Positions 57,647 to 64,000 of a DNA stretch of 64,000 nt are shown here, piece by piece. Source of the DNA: Anaerolineae bacterium (GTDB taxonomy: Bacteria; Chloroflexota; Anaerolineae; Promineifilales; Promineifilaceae). The DNA lies in assembly GCA_020848035.1 (NCBI GenBank), contig JADLAX010000077.1, positions 62,001 to 126,000 on the forward strand, given 5' to 3'. How positions within the stretch are numbered: the first letter of the stretch is position 1; every line of letters begins with the position of its first letter. The notes beneath the pieces were generated by a model. It did no database searches, was not told the DNA's origin, and worked only from the letters and a program-made list of their open reading frames with translations. The position numbers and the translations under genes were made by a program.

Positions 57647-57897
57647 GGCATTTTGTCTGGGCCACGCAACTATTTATCCACTTTTCAGACTCATCGAGTA
57701 TGTTTTGCGGGGGTTGGGCAGCGGATTGGGATCGGGCAGTAGTTAGATTGGCATATTGTCCCTCATTATTTTATGGCCTAAACTGGCAAAGCCATTACCT
57801 GCACAGGGGCGGGATGCCAGACCGGATCGGTCGCCACCACTGACGTGGGTTGTCAAATAACATTGTCGCGCACACAAGGTGCGTTTTGCTGTGATCC

Positions 57898-58404
57898 ATG
57901 TCGTCCGGAGGCAGCGATATCTTAGCCGCTATGAAAGATCCGCAACATTTGAATGGCCCAACAAACGTTCACGTTTCGCCACCGCACATGCTAGATTATG
58001 TCAATGCTCTGGTTCTGAACACGGCCGGCGAAGCGTTGGTGTTTGAGGTGGAGAAGCCAGGCAGCGGCGTCTATTGGCAGCTGTTAGACAGGTATTTGCA
58101 GCCTCAAGAAGACCCATTTACGGCCGTTCAGCAAAAGCTCCAGCACATGACAGGGTATCAAACCAGGCAGTGGGCTTATTTGGGCAGCCATGCCATAGAG
58201 GCCAGCCGGTTGTTTGGCGTCGGCTTTCTATTTTGCGCCCAGCAGGCGGTTCAGGTGGCAGAGCCAGCACCCAATCGGCCCGAAGGGGTGGTCATTAAGT
58301 GGGTGCCGCTGGTCAACTTGCGCTATGCGCTGTTAGACGGCCGTATCTCCATCATGAGCCACGCGCTCACCGTTTCCCTCTCCTTTCTGACCATCCTCAA
58401 ATAA
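57898..58404 (+). CDS. Nudix-like protein with degenerate Nudix box
   Basis: A 168-residue protein. The general Nudix layout is visible: strand VNALVLNTAGEALVFEVEKPGSGVYWQL, a box-like helix LQPQEDPFTAVQQKLQHMTGY where GX5EX7REUXEEXGU is expected, and FGVGFLFCAQQ. The RE and EE residues that bind Mg are missing (QQKLQHM), so hydrolysis is unlikely. The first eleven codons precede a second Met (57931), a plausible start. It lies 124 bases before the hydrolase gene. It may bind a nucleotide ligand. Confidence 0.6.
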   Translation: MSSGGSDILAAMKDPQHLNGPTNVHVSPPHMLDYVNALVLNTAGEALVFEVEKPGSGVYWQLLDRYLQPQEDPFTAVQQKLQHMTGYQTRQWAYLGSHAIEASRLFGVGFLFCAQQAVQVAEPAPNRPEGVVIKWVPLVNLRYALLDGRISIMSHALTVSLSFLTILK

Positions 58405-58528
58405 CCAACACACCACGCCAGTTGGTTTGCCCCGGCCCTTGCTTCTTTATATACTTCTACCTTGAGCAGAAGAAATTCCCACGCAACAATTTGATAACTC
58501 GCCGATAGAGATAGAAAGGAAACCTTCC

Positions 58529-59401
58529 ATGCCATTTGCGCCTACGTATGATGTTCCCGCCGAACGCCGTGCCTATGTTGAACTGGCCCGCGTTGAAAAT
58601 GGAAACGGCCGTATCGGTCTCCTGATGCTGCATGGCTACATGGGCAGCCCGCTGAGTTCACATCCAATGGCCAACTACCTGGCCGGGCATGGCGTGTCGG
58701 TGCACTGTCCGCTGCTGCCGGGCCACGGCCACTACCCGGACAAGCTGCATAAGGTGTCCCGGCAGGCGTGGCTAAACGAGGCGCAAGAAGCGTTTGCCAC
58801 GGTGCAAAAACAGTACGACGAGCTTTTTTTGATGGGCCATTCGATGGGGGCGGTGCTGGGGGCCAACTTGTGCCTGCAAAACCCGGCCGTGCGCGGGCTG
58901 ATCATGTTGACGCCCATCTACGAAGCGCCCGACGACCGGTTGAACTGGATGAAGCTCTTGCGCTTTGTGATGCCCTGGTTTTATCCACACAAGATGCGCT
59001 CGATGCGCAAGCTGGTGCGTGAGCGGGTGCTGGATTTTGATCCCACCACCGACTTTGACGACCCTGGCTTCCAGCAAACCCGACTGCCGGTGGTTAGCCG
59101 GGTGCCCACCGCCTCGCTGGTAGAGATGGTGAAGATGGCCGACTACGGCCGTACCCTCTGGCCCCAGCTCACTACCCCATCGATTATCTTCCGTGGTGGG
59201 CACGACCCGGCGGTGAAGCCCGGCACCATCGACAAGCTGTACGAAACGTTGCCGGGGCCACATAAAAAGCTGGTCACCTTCCCCGAGGCGGGGCATGAGC
59301 CGATGCGGCCGTTTGATCCGGCGCATCAAGAGTTGTGGCCGCAAGCCTTGGAATTTATTCGCACTTACTCTAAAATTGGCCTGTCCATTCCCACAAGCTA
59401 A
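58529..59401 (+). CDS. Alpha/beta hydrolase, carboxylesterase/monoacylglycerol lipase type
   Basis: A 290-residue serine hydrolase. LLMLHGYMGSP forms the oxyanion loop, GHSMG contains nucleophile S105, the acid is in FRGGHDPAVKPG and the His in EAGHEPMRP. It resembles bacterial Est30/YvaK carboxylesterases and monoacylglycerol lipases. No signal peptide. AGAAAGGAAACC precedes the ATG. The natural ester is unknown. Confidence 0.9.
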   Translation: MPFAPTYDVPAERRAYVELARVENGNGRIGLLMLHGYMGSPLSSHPMANYLAGHGVSVHCPLLPGHGHYPDKLHKVSRQAWLNEAQEAFATVQKQYDELFLMGHSMGAVLGANLCLQNPAVRGLIMLTPIYEAPDDRLNWMKLLRFVMPWFYPHKMRSMRKLVRERVLDFDPTTDFDDPGFQQTRLPVVSRVPTASLVEMVKMADYGRTLWPQLTTPSIIFRGGHDPAVKPGTIDKLYETLPGPHKKLVTFPEAGHEPMRPFDPAHQELWPQALEFIRTYSKIGLSIPTS

Positions 59402-59478
59402 TTGCCGCTATCCCACTTTTCCACGCATCATACATTCCAGACCTGACAGGTTTTTGCTGGTGAGGTGAAACGTTGGGC

Positions 59479-59595
59479 ATGATGAAAACGATAAACCGAT
59501 GGTTGTTCGGGCAGCGTCAACAGGCGAAAAACCTGCTCCTGCTACGCACCCAACGGCCGTCTGGTCAGCCGCTTAACCAACCGCATACCCGATAA
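59479..59595 (+). CDS. Possible 38-residue small protein
   Basis: MMKTINRWLFGQRQQ at the N-terminus, then KNLLLLRTQRPSGQ and a proline-rich end; basic throughout. GAGGTG lies about 11 bases upstream and an intrinsic terminator follows eight bases after the stop, consistent with a real short unit. It overlaps an ACGGCCGT copy. Unrecognised, low certainty. Confidence 0.3.
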   Translation: MMKTINRWLFGQRQQAKNLLLLRTQRPSGQPLNQPHTR

Positions 59596-59602
59596 TTTAC
59601 AC

Positions 59603-59640
59603 AACTCCCCGCCTACCCGCAGATGGGGAGTTTTTATTTT
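59603..59640 (+). terminator. Intrinsic terminator after the hydrolase/small ORF
   Basis: AACTCCCC (59603-59610) pairs with GGGGAGTT (59625-59632), followed by a T-rich tract to 59640. Upstream, ACCTGACAGGTTTTT (about 59440-59454) is another short palindrome with a T-run. Confidence 0.75.
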
Positions 59641-59660
59641 GCAAGGCGTAAAAGAATGAT

Positions 59661-59732
59661 CTGGACACAGATGAACACAGATGAACGCAGATAAAAATCT
59701 GTGAAAATCTGTGTTCATCTGTGTCCCATTTT
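59661..59732. repeat. Inverted ACACAGATGAAC-word repeat before purL
   Basis: GGACACAGATGAACACAGATGAACGCAGAT faces ATCTGTGAAAATCTGTGTTCATCTGTGTCCC, a long near-perfect inverted repeat ending 12 bases before the purL start codon. Same family as 2027-2057. Confidence 0.75.
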
Positions 59733-59743
59733 CGAGGAGAGAT

Positions 59744-62700
59744 ATGCAGCTAGAAAAAGACACGGCCGTTACCACCACCACCTACCGCATTCAGATCAGC
59801 CCCCAAACGGCCGTTAACCAAACCAAACTCGTTCAGGCCGCCCACCAGCTCGGCATAACCACCCTTACCACCCTCCATCCCAGCCGCCTCATCTTCCTGC
59901 AAGGCCACCTCACCCCCACCGACGCGGAACGCCTGGCTCATGAACTGCTGGTTGATCCCGTAACCGAGAGACTGGAGATTGGAGACTGGAGATTAGATGC
60001 GGCTCCCAGTCTCCAATCTCCAATCTCCAATCTCCATTTTATTGAAATCACCCGCCTCCCCGGCGTCACCGACCCACCCGCCGACAACCTGCGCCGCGCC
60101 GCCGCCCTGCTGGGCATCGCCGGGCTAGAGCGCGTGGCCACCGGGCAGCGCTTTGAGCTGGCAGGCGATCTGAGCGACCACGACAAGCACCGCCTGGCCA
60201 CCGAACTGCTGGCCAACCCCGTCATCCAACGCTTCGCCATCGACGAGCCAATCAGCCCGCCCTTTTTTGCCTACCACGCAGGCGACGGATTGGTCGAAAA
60301 AATTGTCTTGCGCGGCGTGGACGATGAAACGTTAGTCGCCATCAGCCAGGAGCGAAGATTGGCGCTGAACCTGGCCGAAATGCAGGCCGTGCGTGCCTAC
60401 TACGAGCAGGAGGAGCGTGATGCCACCGACGTAGAGCTGGAGATGATTGCCCAGACGTGGAGCGAGCACTGCGTCCACAAAACGTTCAAAGCAATTATTG
60501 ATTACGAAGGGCCAGCGCCGGGCAAAAGCAGCGGCAGCGAGCGACAAACGATCAACGGCCTGCTCAACACCTACATCCGCGCCGCCACAAACAAAGTGGC
60601 CAAGCCGTGGGTGCGCTCCGCTTTTGTTGACAATGCCGGCATTGTGGCCTTTGATGACCAGTTTGACCTGGCGTTTAAGGTGGAGACGCACAACCATCCC
60701 TCGGCGCTGGAGCCGTTTGGCGGGGCCAACACCGGCGTCGGCGGCGTGGTGCGCGACGTGCTGGGCGTGGGCGCGCGCCCCATCGCCAACACCGACGTGC
60801 TCTGCTTTGGCCCGCCCGATCTGCCGCAAGAAAGTTTGCCCGCCGGGGTGCTGCATCCGCGCCGCGTCGCCGATGGCGTTATTCACGGCATCGAGGATTA
60901 CGGCAACAAGATGGGCATTCCCACGGTGAACGGCTCGATTCATTACCACGCGGGCTACACCGCCAATCCGCTGGTGTACTGCGGCTGCGTGGGCATCTTG
61001 CCACACGGCAGCCACGTGACGGAGCCGCAGCCGGGCGATTTGATCATCGCCATTGGCGGGCGGACGGGGCGGGATGGCCTGCGCGGGGCGACGTTCTCCA
61101 GCATGGAGATGGACGTGGCGACGAGTGAAATTGCGGGAACGGCCGTTCAAATTGGCAACCCCATCATGGAAAAACAGGTGCAGGAAGTGGTGCTGTGTGC
61201 CCGCGACGCCCGCCTGTACACCGCCATCACCGACTGCGGCGCGGGTGGTTTTTCCTCGGCGGTGGGCGAGATGGCGGAAAAGCTGGGGGCGACGGTGCAG
61301 CTAAACAACATCACCACCAAATACCCCGGCTTGCGACCCTGGGAGCTGTGGCTCAGCGAAGCGCAGGAGCGCATGGTGCTGGCCGTGCCGCCCGCCAATC
61401 TGCCCGCCCTGCAAGCGATTTGCGACGGCCAGGATGTGGAGCTGGTGAATTTAGGCACGTTTGGCGCAGACGGCCGTCTCCACATCTACTTCGGCGACCG
61501 CCGCGTCGGCGACCTGACGATGCACTTCCTCCACGACGGCCTCCCCCCCCGCCACATGACCGCCAAATGGCAACCCACCAACCCAGCAAATGTCACCTTG
61601 TCACCCGGTCACCCCCTCACCTTGTCAGAGCGCCTCCTGGCGCTGCTGTCCCACCCCGACATCCGCAGCAAAGAAGAGGTGATTCGCCGCTATGACCATG
61701 AAGTGCAGGGGGGAACGGCCGTAAAACCCCTCACCGGCATCGCCAACCACGGCCCCAGCGATGCGACGATTTTGGTGCCGCAAGATTCAATAGAGACTGG
61801 AGACTGGAGATTAGAGACTGAAAGCCAATCTCCAGTCTCCAATCTCCAGTCTCCCAAAGGCATCGCCTTGAGCAACGGCATCTGCCCCAACTACACCGAC
61901 CTCGATCCATACGCCATGGCCTGGGCAGCGGTGGATGAGGCGCTGCGCAACGTCGTCGCTGTGGGGGCAGACCCGGACCAGGTCTCCATTTTGGACAATT
62001 TTTGCTGGGGCAACCCCAATTTACCCGACCGGCTGGGGTCGCTGGTGCGCTGTGCCCAGGGGTGTTACGATGCGGCCGTTTCCTTCAAAACCCCGTTTAT
62101 CTCCGGCAAGGACAGCCTGAACAACGAATACACCGGGGCCGACGGCGAAAAACACGCCATCCCCGGCACGCTGCTCATCAGCGCGATGGGCATAGTGCCG
62201 GACGTAGCCAAAACGGTGACGCTGGATTTGAAGCAGGCGGGCAACTTCATCTTTGTGGTGGGCGACACCCGCGCCGAGCTGGGCGGCAGCCACTTCAACC
62301 AGGTCGGCGGTCGGGCCGAGGGCAGCCGCACCGTGCCCCAGCCGGTGCCCGACAGCCTGACGCGCATGCGCCTGCTGCACCAGGCAATTCAGGCGGGGCT
62401 GGTGCAGGCGTGCCACGACTGTGCCGAAGGCGGTGTGGCCGTGGCCCTGGCCGAGATGTGCATCGCGGGCCGCATTGGGGCGGAGTTGCAGCTCATCCAC
62501 GTGCCGCGCGACTGGCACGCGTCGTACTCCAGTGACGAGGTGGTGCTCTTCGCCGAATCGCTCAGCCGCTTCCTGGTGGAAGTGCGCCCCGAAGATGCCC
62601 CGCGCTTCCGCGAACTGCTGGCCGACGTGCCGCATGAGTGCGTGGCGGTGGTAGGCGGCGATGGGTTGGTGGTAAACGGCCGTACCGGCTCCCCGATTTT

Positions 62701-63640
62701 GAATCTCACCGTTGAGGAGATGGAACAAGCGTGGCGCGGCCATGTGGGAGACAAGGTGACAAGGAGACAAGGTGACAAGGTGACCAATGATCCTGTCACC
62801 TTGTCACCCGGTCACCCTGTCACCCCTTCACCCCTTCACCCCTTCACCCGGTCACGTCCAAAAGTCCTCATCCTGCACGCCAACGGCACCAACCGGGACC
62901 ACGACGCGGCGCTGGCCTGTACGCTGGCGGGCGGCGCGCCGGAGATTGTGCACATCAACCAGCTGGCGGCGGGCGAACGGCGGCTGGCTGATTACAGCAT
63001 GTTGGTCATTCCGGGCGGCTTCTCGTACGGCGACGACCTGGGGGCGGGTGTGCTCTGGGCGCTGGATTTGCGGGAGCGGTTTGGGGAGGAACTGCGGGAA
63101 TTTGTAGGGAACGGCCGTCCCGTCCTGGGCATCTGCAACGGCTTCCAAACCCTGGTCAAGGCAGGCCTGCTTCCCGGCAATCCCCAATCTCCAGTCTCCA
63201 ATCTCCAATCTCCCCGCCAGGTCACGCTCACCTACAACCAATCGAACCAATTTGAATGCCGCTGGGTCACCCTGCAACCCAATAAAAATTCACCCAGCCT
63301 CTTTACTCAAAACCTAACTGAACCCATCTACTGCCCCGTCGCCCACGGCGAAGGCCGGCTCATGGTGCAAAACGAAGCTGCTCTGGACCTGTTGCAGACG
63401 GAAAACTTAATTCCGCTCCAATATTCAATCGCCAATCTCCAATCGCCAATTCCCTACCCCGCCAACCCCAACGGCTCCGTCCTCGACATCGCCGCGCTGT
63501 GCAACCCGGCGGGCAACGTGCTGGGGCTGATGCCGCATCCAGAGAATCATATCTTCCCCTGGCAGCATCCCCGTGCCAGCCGCGGCGAGCTGGGGAATTT
63601 GGGGCTGCGGCTGTTTGAAAACGGAATTAAAAATGCTTAG
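59744..63640 (+). CDS. purL: Phosphoribosylformylglycinamidine synthase, PurS-PurL-PurQ fusion
   Basis: A 1298-residue enzyme for FGAR to FGAM in purine synthesis. Residues 10-190 contain two PurS-like ferredoxin folds. PurL follows: [34 protein letters not shown] (ATP and FGAR binding), GCGGFSS-like [14 protein letters not shown], and [10 protein letters not shown]. The C-terminal glutaminase has [15 protein letters not shown], nucleophile C1131 in GICNGFQ, and the His-Glu pair in LMPHPENH. Proteobacterial PurL has a similar fused plan; many other bacteria use three genes. Six word-repeat arrays are inserted in frame at about residues 75-98, 616-629, 682-705, 1001-1038, 1147-1158 and 1228-1237. 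AGGAG precedes the ATG. Confidence 0.95.
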   Translation: MQLEKDTAVTTTTYRIQISPQTAVNQTKLVQAAHQLGITTLTTLHPSRLIFLQGHLTPTDAERLAHELLVDPVTERLEIGDWRLDAAPSLQSPISNLHFIEITRLPGVTDPPADNLRRAAALLGIAGLERVATGQRFELAGDLSDHDKHRLATELLANPVIQRFAIDEPISPPFFAYHAGDGLVEKIVLRGVDDETLVAISQERRLALNLAEMQAVRAYYEQEERDATDVELEMIAQTWSEHCVHKTFKAIIDYEGPAPGKSSGSERQTINGLLNTYIRAATNKVAKPWVRSAFVDNAGIVAFDDQFDLAFKVETHNHPSALEPFGGANTGVGGVVRDVLGVGARPIANTDVLCFGPPDLPQESLPAGVLHPRRVADGVIHGIEDYGNKMGIPTVNGSIHYHAGYTANPLVYCGCVGILPHGSHVTEPQPGDLIIAIGGRTGRDGLRGATFSSMEMDVATSEIAGTAVQIGNPIMEKQVQEVVLCARDARLYTAITDCGAGGFSSAVGEMAEKLGATVQLNNITTKYPGLRPWELWLSEAQERMVLAVPPANLPALQAICDGQDVELVNLGTFGADGRLHIYFGDRRVGDLTMHFLHDGLPPRHMTAKWQPTNPANVTLSPGHPLTLSERLLALLSHPDIRSKEEVIRRYDHEVQGGTAVKPLTGIANHGPSDATILVPQDSIETGDWRLETESQSPVSNLQSPKGIALSNGICPNYTDLDPYAMAWAAVDEALRNVVAVGADPDQVSILDNFCWGNPNLPDRLGSLVRCAQGCYDAAVSFKTPFISGKDSLNNEYTGADGEKHAIPGTLLISAMGIVPDVAKTVTLDLKQAGNFIFVVGDTRAELGGSHFNQVGGRAEGSRTVPQPVPDSLTRMRLLHQAIQAGLVQACHDCAEGGVAVALAEMCIAGRIGAELQLIHVPRDWHASYSSDEVVLFAESLSRFLVEVRPEDAPRFRELLADVPHECVAVVGGDGLVVNGRTGSPILNLTVEEMEQAWRGHVGDKVTRRQGDKVTNDPVTLSPGHPVTPSPLHPFTRSRPKVLILHANGTNRDHDAALACTLAGGAPEIVHINQLAAGERRLADYSMLVIPGGFSYGDDLGAGVLWALDLRERFGEELREFVGNGRPVLGICNGFQTLVKAGLLPGNPQSPVSNLQSPRQVTLTYNQSNQFECRWVTLQPNKNSPSLFTQNLTEPIYCPVAHGEGRLMVQNEAALDLLQTENLIPLQYSIANLQSPIPYPANPNGSVLDIAALCNPAGNVLGLMPHPENHIFPWQHPRASRGELGNLGLRLFENGIKNA
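59968..60036. repeat. In-frame GGAGATT hairpin 1 in purL
   Basis: GGAGATTGGAGACTGG (59974-59989) pairs perfectly with 60006-60021 around a 16-base loop, with more words on both flanks. Read as [10 protein letters not shown] and [11 protein letters not shown], between the two PurS-like domains. Confidence 0.85.
61590..61628. repeat. In-frame GTCACC word array in purL
   Basis: TGTCACCTTGTCACCCGGTCACC then CCTCACCTTGTCAG, read as [13 protein letters not shown]. One arm only. Confidence 0.65.
61789..61856. repeat. In-frame GGAGACT hairpin 2 in purL
   Basis: AGACTGGAGACTGGAGATTAGAGACTG (about 61794-61820) faces CCAATCTCCAGTCTCCAATCTCC-type words (61825-61854) with a 4-5 base loop. Read as [10 protein letters not shown] and [10 protein letters not shown]. 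Confidence 0.85.
62744..62855. repeat. In-frame GTGACAAG/CTTGTCAC array at the PurL-PurQ junction
   Basis: GGAGACAAGGTGACAAGGAGACAAGGTGACAAGGTGACC faces CCTGTCACCTTGTCACCCGGTCACCCTGTCACC and three CCTTCACC units. It is read as [15 protein letters not shown] and [18 protein letters not shown] and forms the linker between synthetase and glutaminase domains. Confidence 0.85.
63182..63214. repeat. In-frame AATCTCC single-arm array in the PurQ domain
   Basis: CCCCAATCTCCAGTCTCCAATCTCCAATCTCC, read as [12 protein letters not shown], about 16 residues after the catalytic Cys. A shorter copy with AATCGCC variants lies at 63425-63452 ([10 protein letters not shown]). Confidence 0.8.
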
Positions 63641-63642
63641 CA

Positions 63643-63702
63643 AACGCAGAGGCGCAAAGGCGCGGAGAAAAAAACTCTGCGTCTCCGCGTCTCTGCGTTA
63701 AG
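63643..63702. repeat. Inverted CTCTGCG word repeat between purL and purC
   Basis: AACGCAGAGGCGCAAAGGCGCGGAG faces CTCTGCGTCTCCGCGTCTCTGCGTT across AAAAAAA. It fills the purL-purC gap and leaves only the AAGGAAAAAATC ribosome binding site of purC. Elements with this wording are known from many unrelated phyla. Confidence 0.8.
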
Positions 63703-63711
63703 GAAAAAATC

Positions 63712-64000
63712 ATGCTAACTCATCAAGATTTGTTAGACGCCATTCCCAACTGCCTGGACCACACCGATTTTGCCGGGCTGGGTGAAAAATATGAGGGCAA
63801 GGTGCGGGATGTGTATGGGCAAAACGGCCGTCGCATCCTCATCACCACCGACCGGGTTAGCGCGTTTGACCGGGTGCTGGGGCTGATTCCGTACAAGGGG
63901 CAGGTGCTGAACCAGCTCAGCGCCTGGTGGTTTGAACAAACAGCCGATCTGGCGCGCAACCACGTCATTGCTGTGCCCGATCCCAACGTGACCATTGCCC
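63712..64000 (+). CDS. purC: SAICAR synthetase PurC, N-terminal part
   Basis: The first 96 residues of phosphoribosylaminoimidazole-succinocarboxamide synthase, cut by the window edge. Recognised by [12 protein letters not shown] (ATP-binding Lys), [16 protein letters not shown] and [16 protein letters not shown], the typical form of the monofunctional, roughly 300-residue class. ATG at 63712, AAGGAAAA upstream. It follows purL in the purine operon, 71 bases downstream. Confidence 0.95.
   Translation, partial: MLTHQDLLDAIPNCLDHTDFAGLGEKYEGKVRDVYGQNGRRILITTDRVSAFDRVLGLIPYKGQVLNQLSAWWFEQTADLARNHVIAVPDPNVTIA

Larger units (their letters stand above)
57300..57897. other. 598-base region with a possible small transcript
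   Basis: No established gene. It contains the minus-strand promoter at 57618-57646, a small frame at 57447-57572, a CCCCGC/GCGGGG hairpin (about 57552-57568), a 12-bp palindrome CTGAAGCTTCAG (about 57440-57451) and one TTATCCACT word. No T-loop consensus or other tRNA feature was seen. Confidence 0.5.

Noticed and set aside
62744-62855. Gene break between PurL and PurQ
   Set aside because: The repeat array is in frame without stop codons and no start signal with a ribosome binding site precedes the PurQ part, so one fused protein is more likely.

Overview
The window looks like a chromosomal segment of a Chloroflexota bacterium, probably Anaerolineae or a relative. This is inferred from the mix of genes (CcmABCD-type cytochrome c maturation, MurJ, BMP-type nucleoside ABC transporter, T-box-controlled archaeal-type AspRS, Pnkp/Hen1 RNA repair, F420-type reductase, V4R and GGDEF signalling) and from the moderately high GC. 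No rRNA, tRNA, CRISPR array, transposase or prophage was recognised.

Layout. 1-4.3 kb: a truncated unknown gene, an F420-dependent reductase, a HAD phosphatase, an MFS transporter and a DnaQ-like exonuclease fused to a WYL domain. 4.4-12.3 kb: the translation/RNA operon nusA-rnpM-infB-rbfA-nrnA-truB-ribF, with a clear promoter and a leader terminator ahead of nusA. 12.4-16.2 kb: a two-domain methyltransferase, then a GbsR/MarR-type regulator with an ABC exporter. 16.2-21.3 kb (minus strand): the pnkp-hen1 RNA repair pair, an NTF2-like protein and ruvA. 21.4-26.9 kb (minus): a DUF2085 membrane protein and a cytochrome c biogenesis set (TlpA-like, CcdA-like, CcmD/C/B/A). 27.2-33 kb: an unknown membrane-anchored protein, murJ and a large GT39-type glycosyltransferase. 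33.1-39.1 kb (minus): prephenate dehydratase and a complete BMP-type ABC importer whose substrate-binding gene is first in the operon. 39.2-40.9 kb: a GT8 glycosyltransferase and a DinJ-YafQ toxin-antitoxin pair. 41.0-44.7 kb: an AT-richer block with a frameshifted response regulator under a promoter with G12 in its spacer, an M23-type secreted protein and a beta-propeller lipoprotein. 44.7-54.8 kb: a GH1 glycosidase, a V4R protein with a response regulator, a 1385-residue YfhO/Wzx fusion, a DUF4258/DUF2283 pair and a second GT39. 54.9-57.3 kb (minus): aspS under a T-box riboswitch, and greA. 57.4-64 kb: a possible small transcript, a degenerate Nudix protein, an alpha/beta hydrolase, a giant PurL-PurQ fusion and the start of purC.

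Two genome-scale patterns stand out. First, the palindrome ACGGCCGT recurs about every 450 bp on both strands, in genes and between them (33 exact copies counted by eye in the first 15 kb). It resembles the cyanobacterial HIP1 phenomenon, and pairs of copies build hairpins, including what looks like the greA terminator. Second, arrays of 7-9-base words arranged as inverted repeats occur between genes, inside the aspS T-box leader and in frame within coding sequences. purL alone carries six such arrays, the YfhO/Wzx gene two and the second GT39 gene two. The 7-base word GGAGATT is open in all three frames, which may explain why it is tolerated in genes.

Starts were moved inward from the longest ORF wherever family alignment or a ribosome binding site argued for it. 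All functional calls rest on motif recognition by eye; no database search was run.
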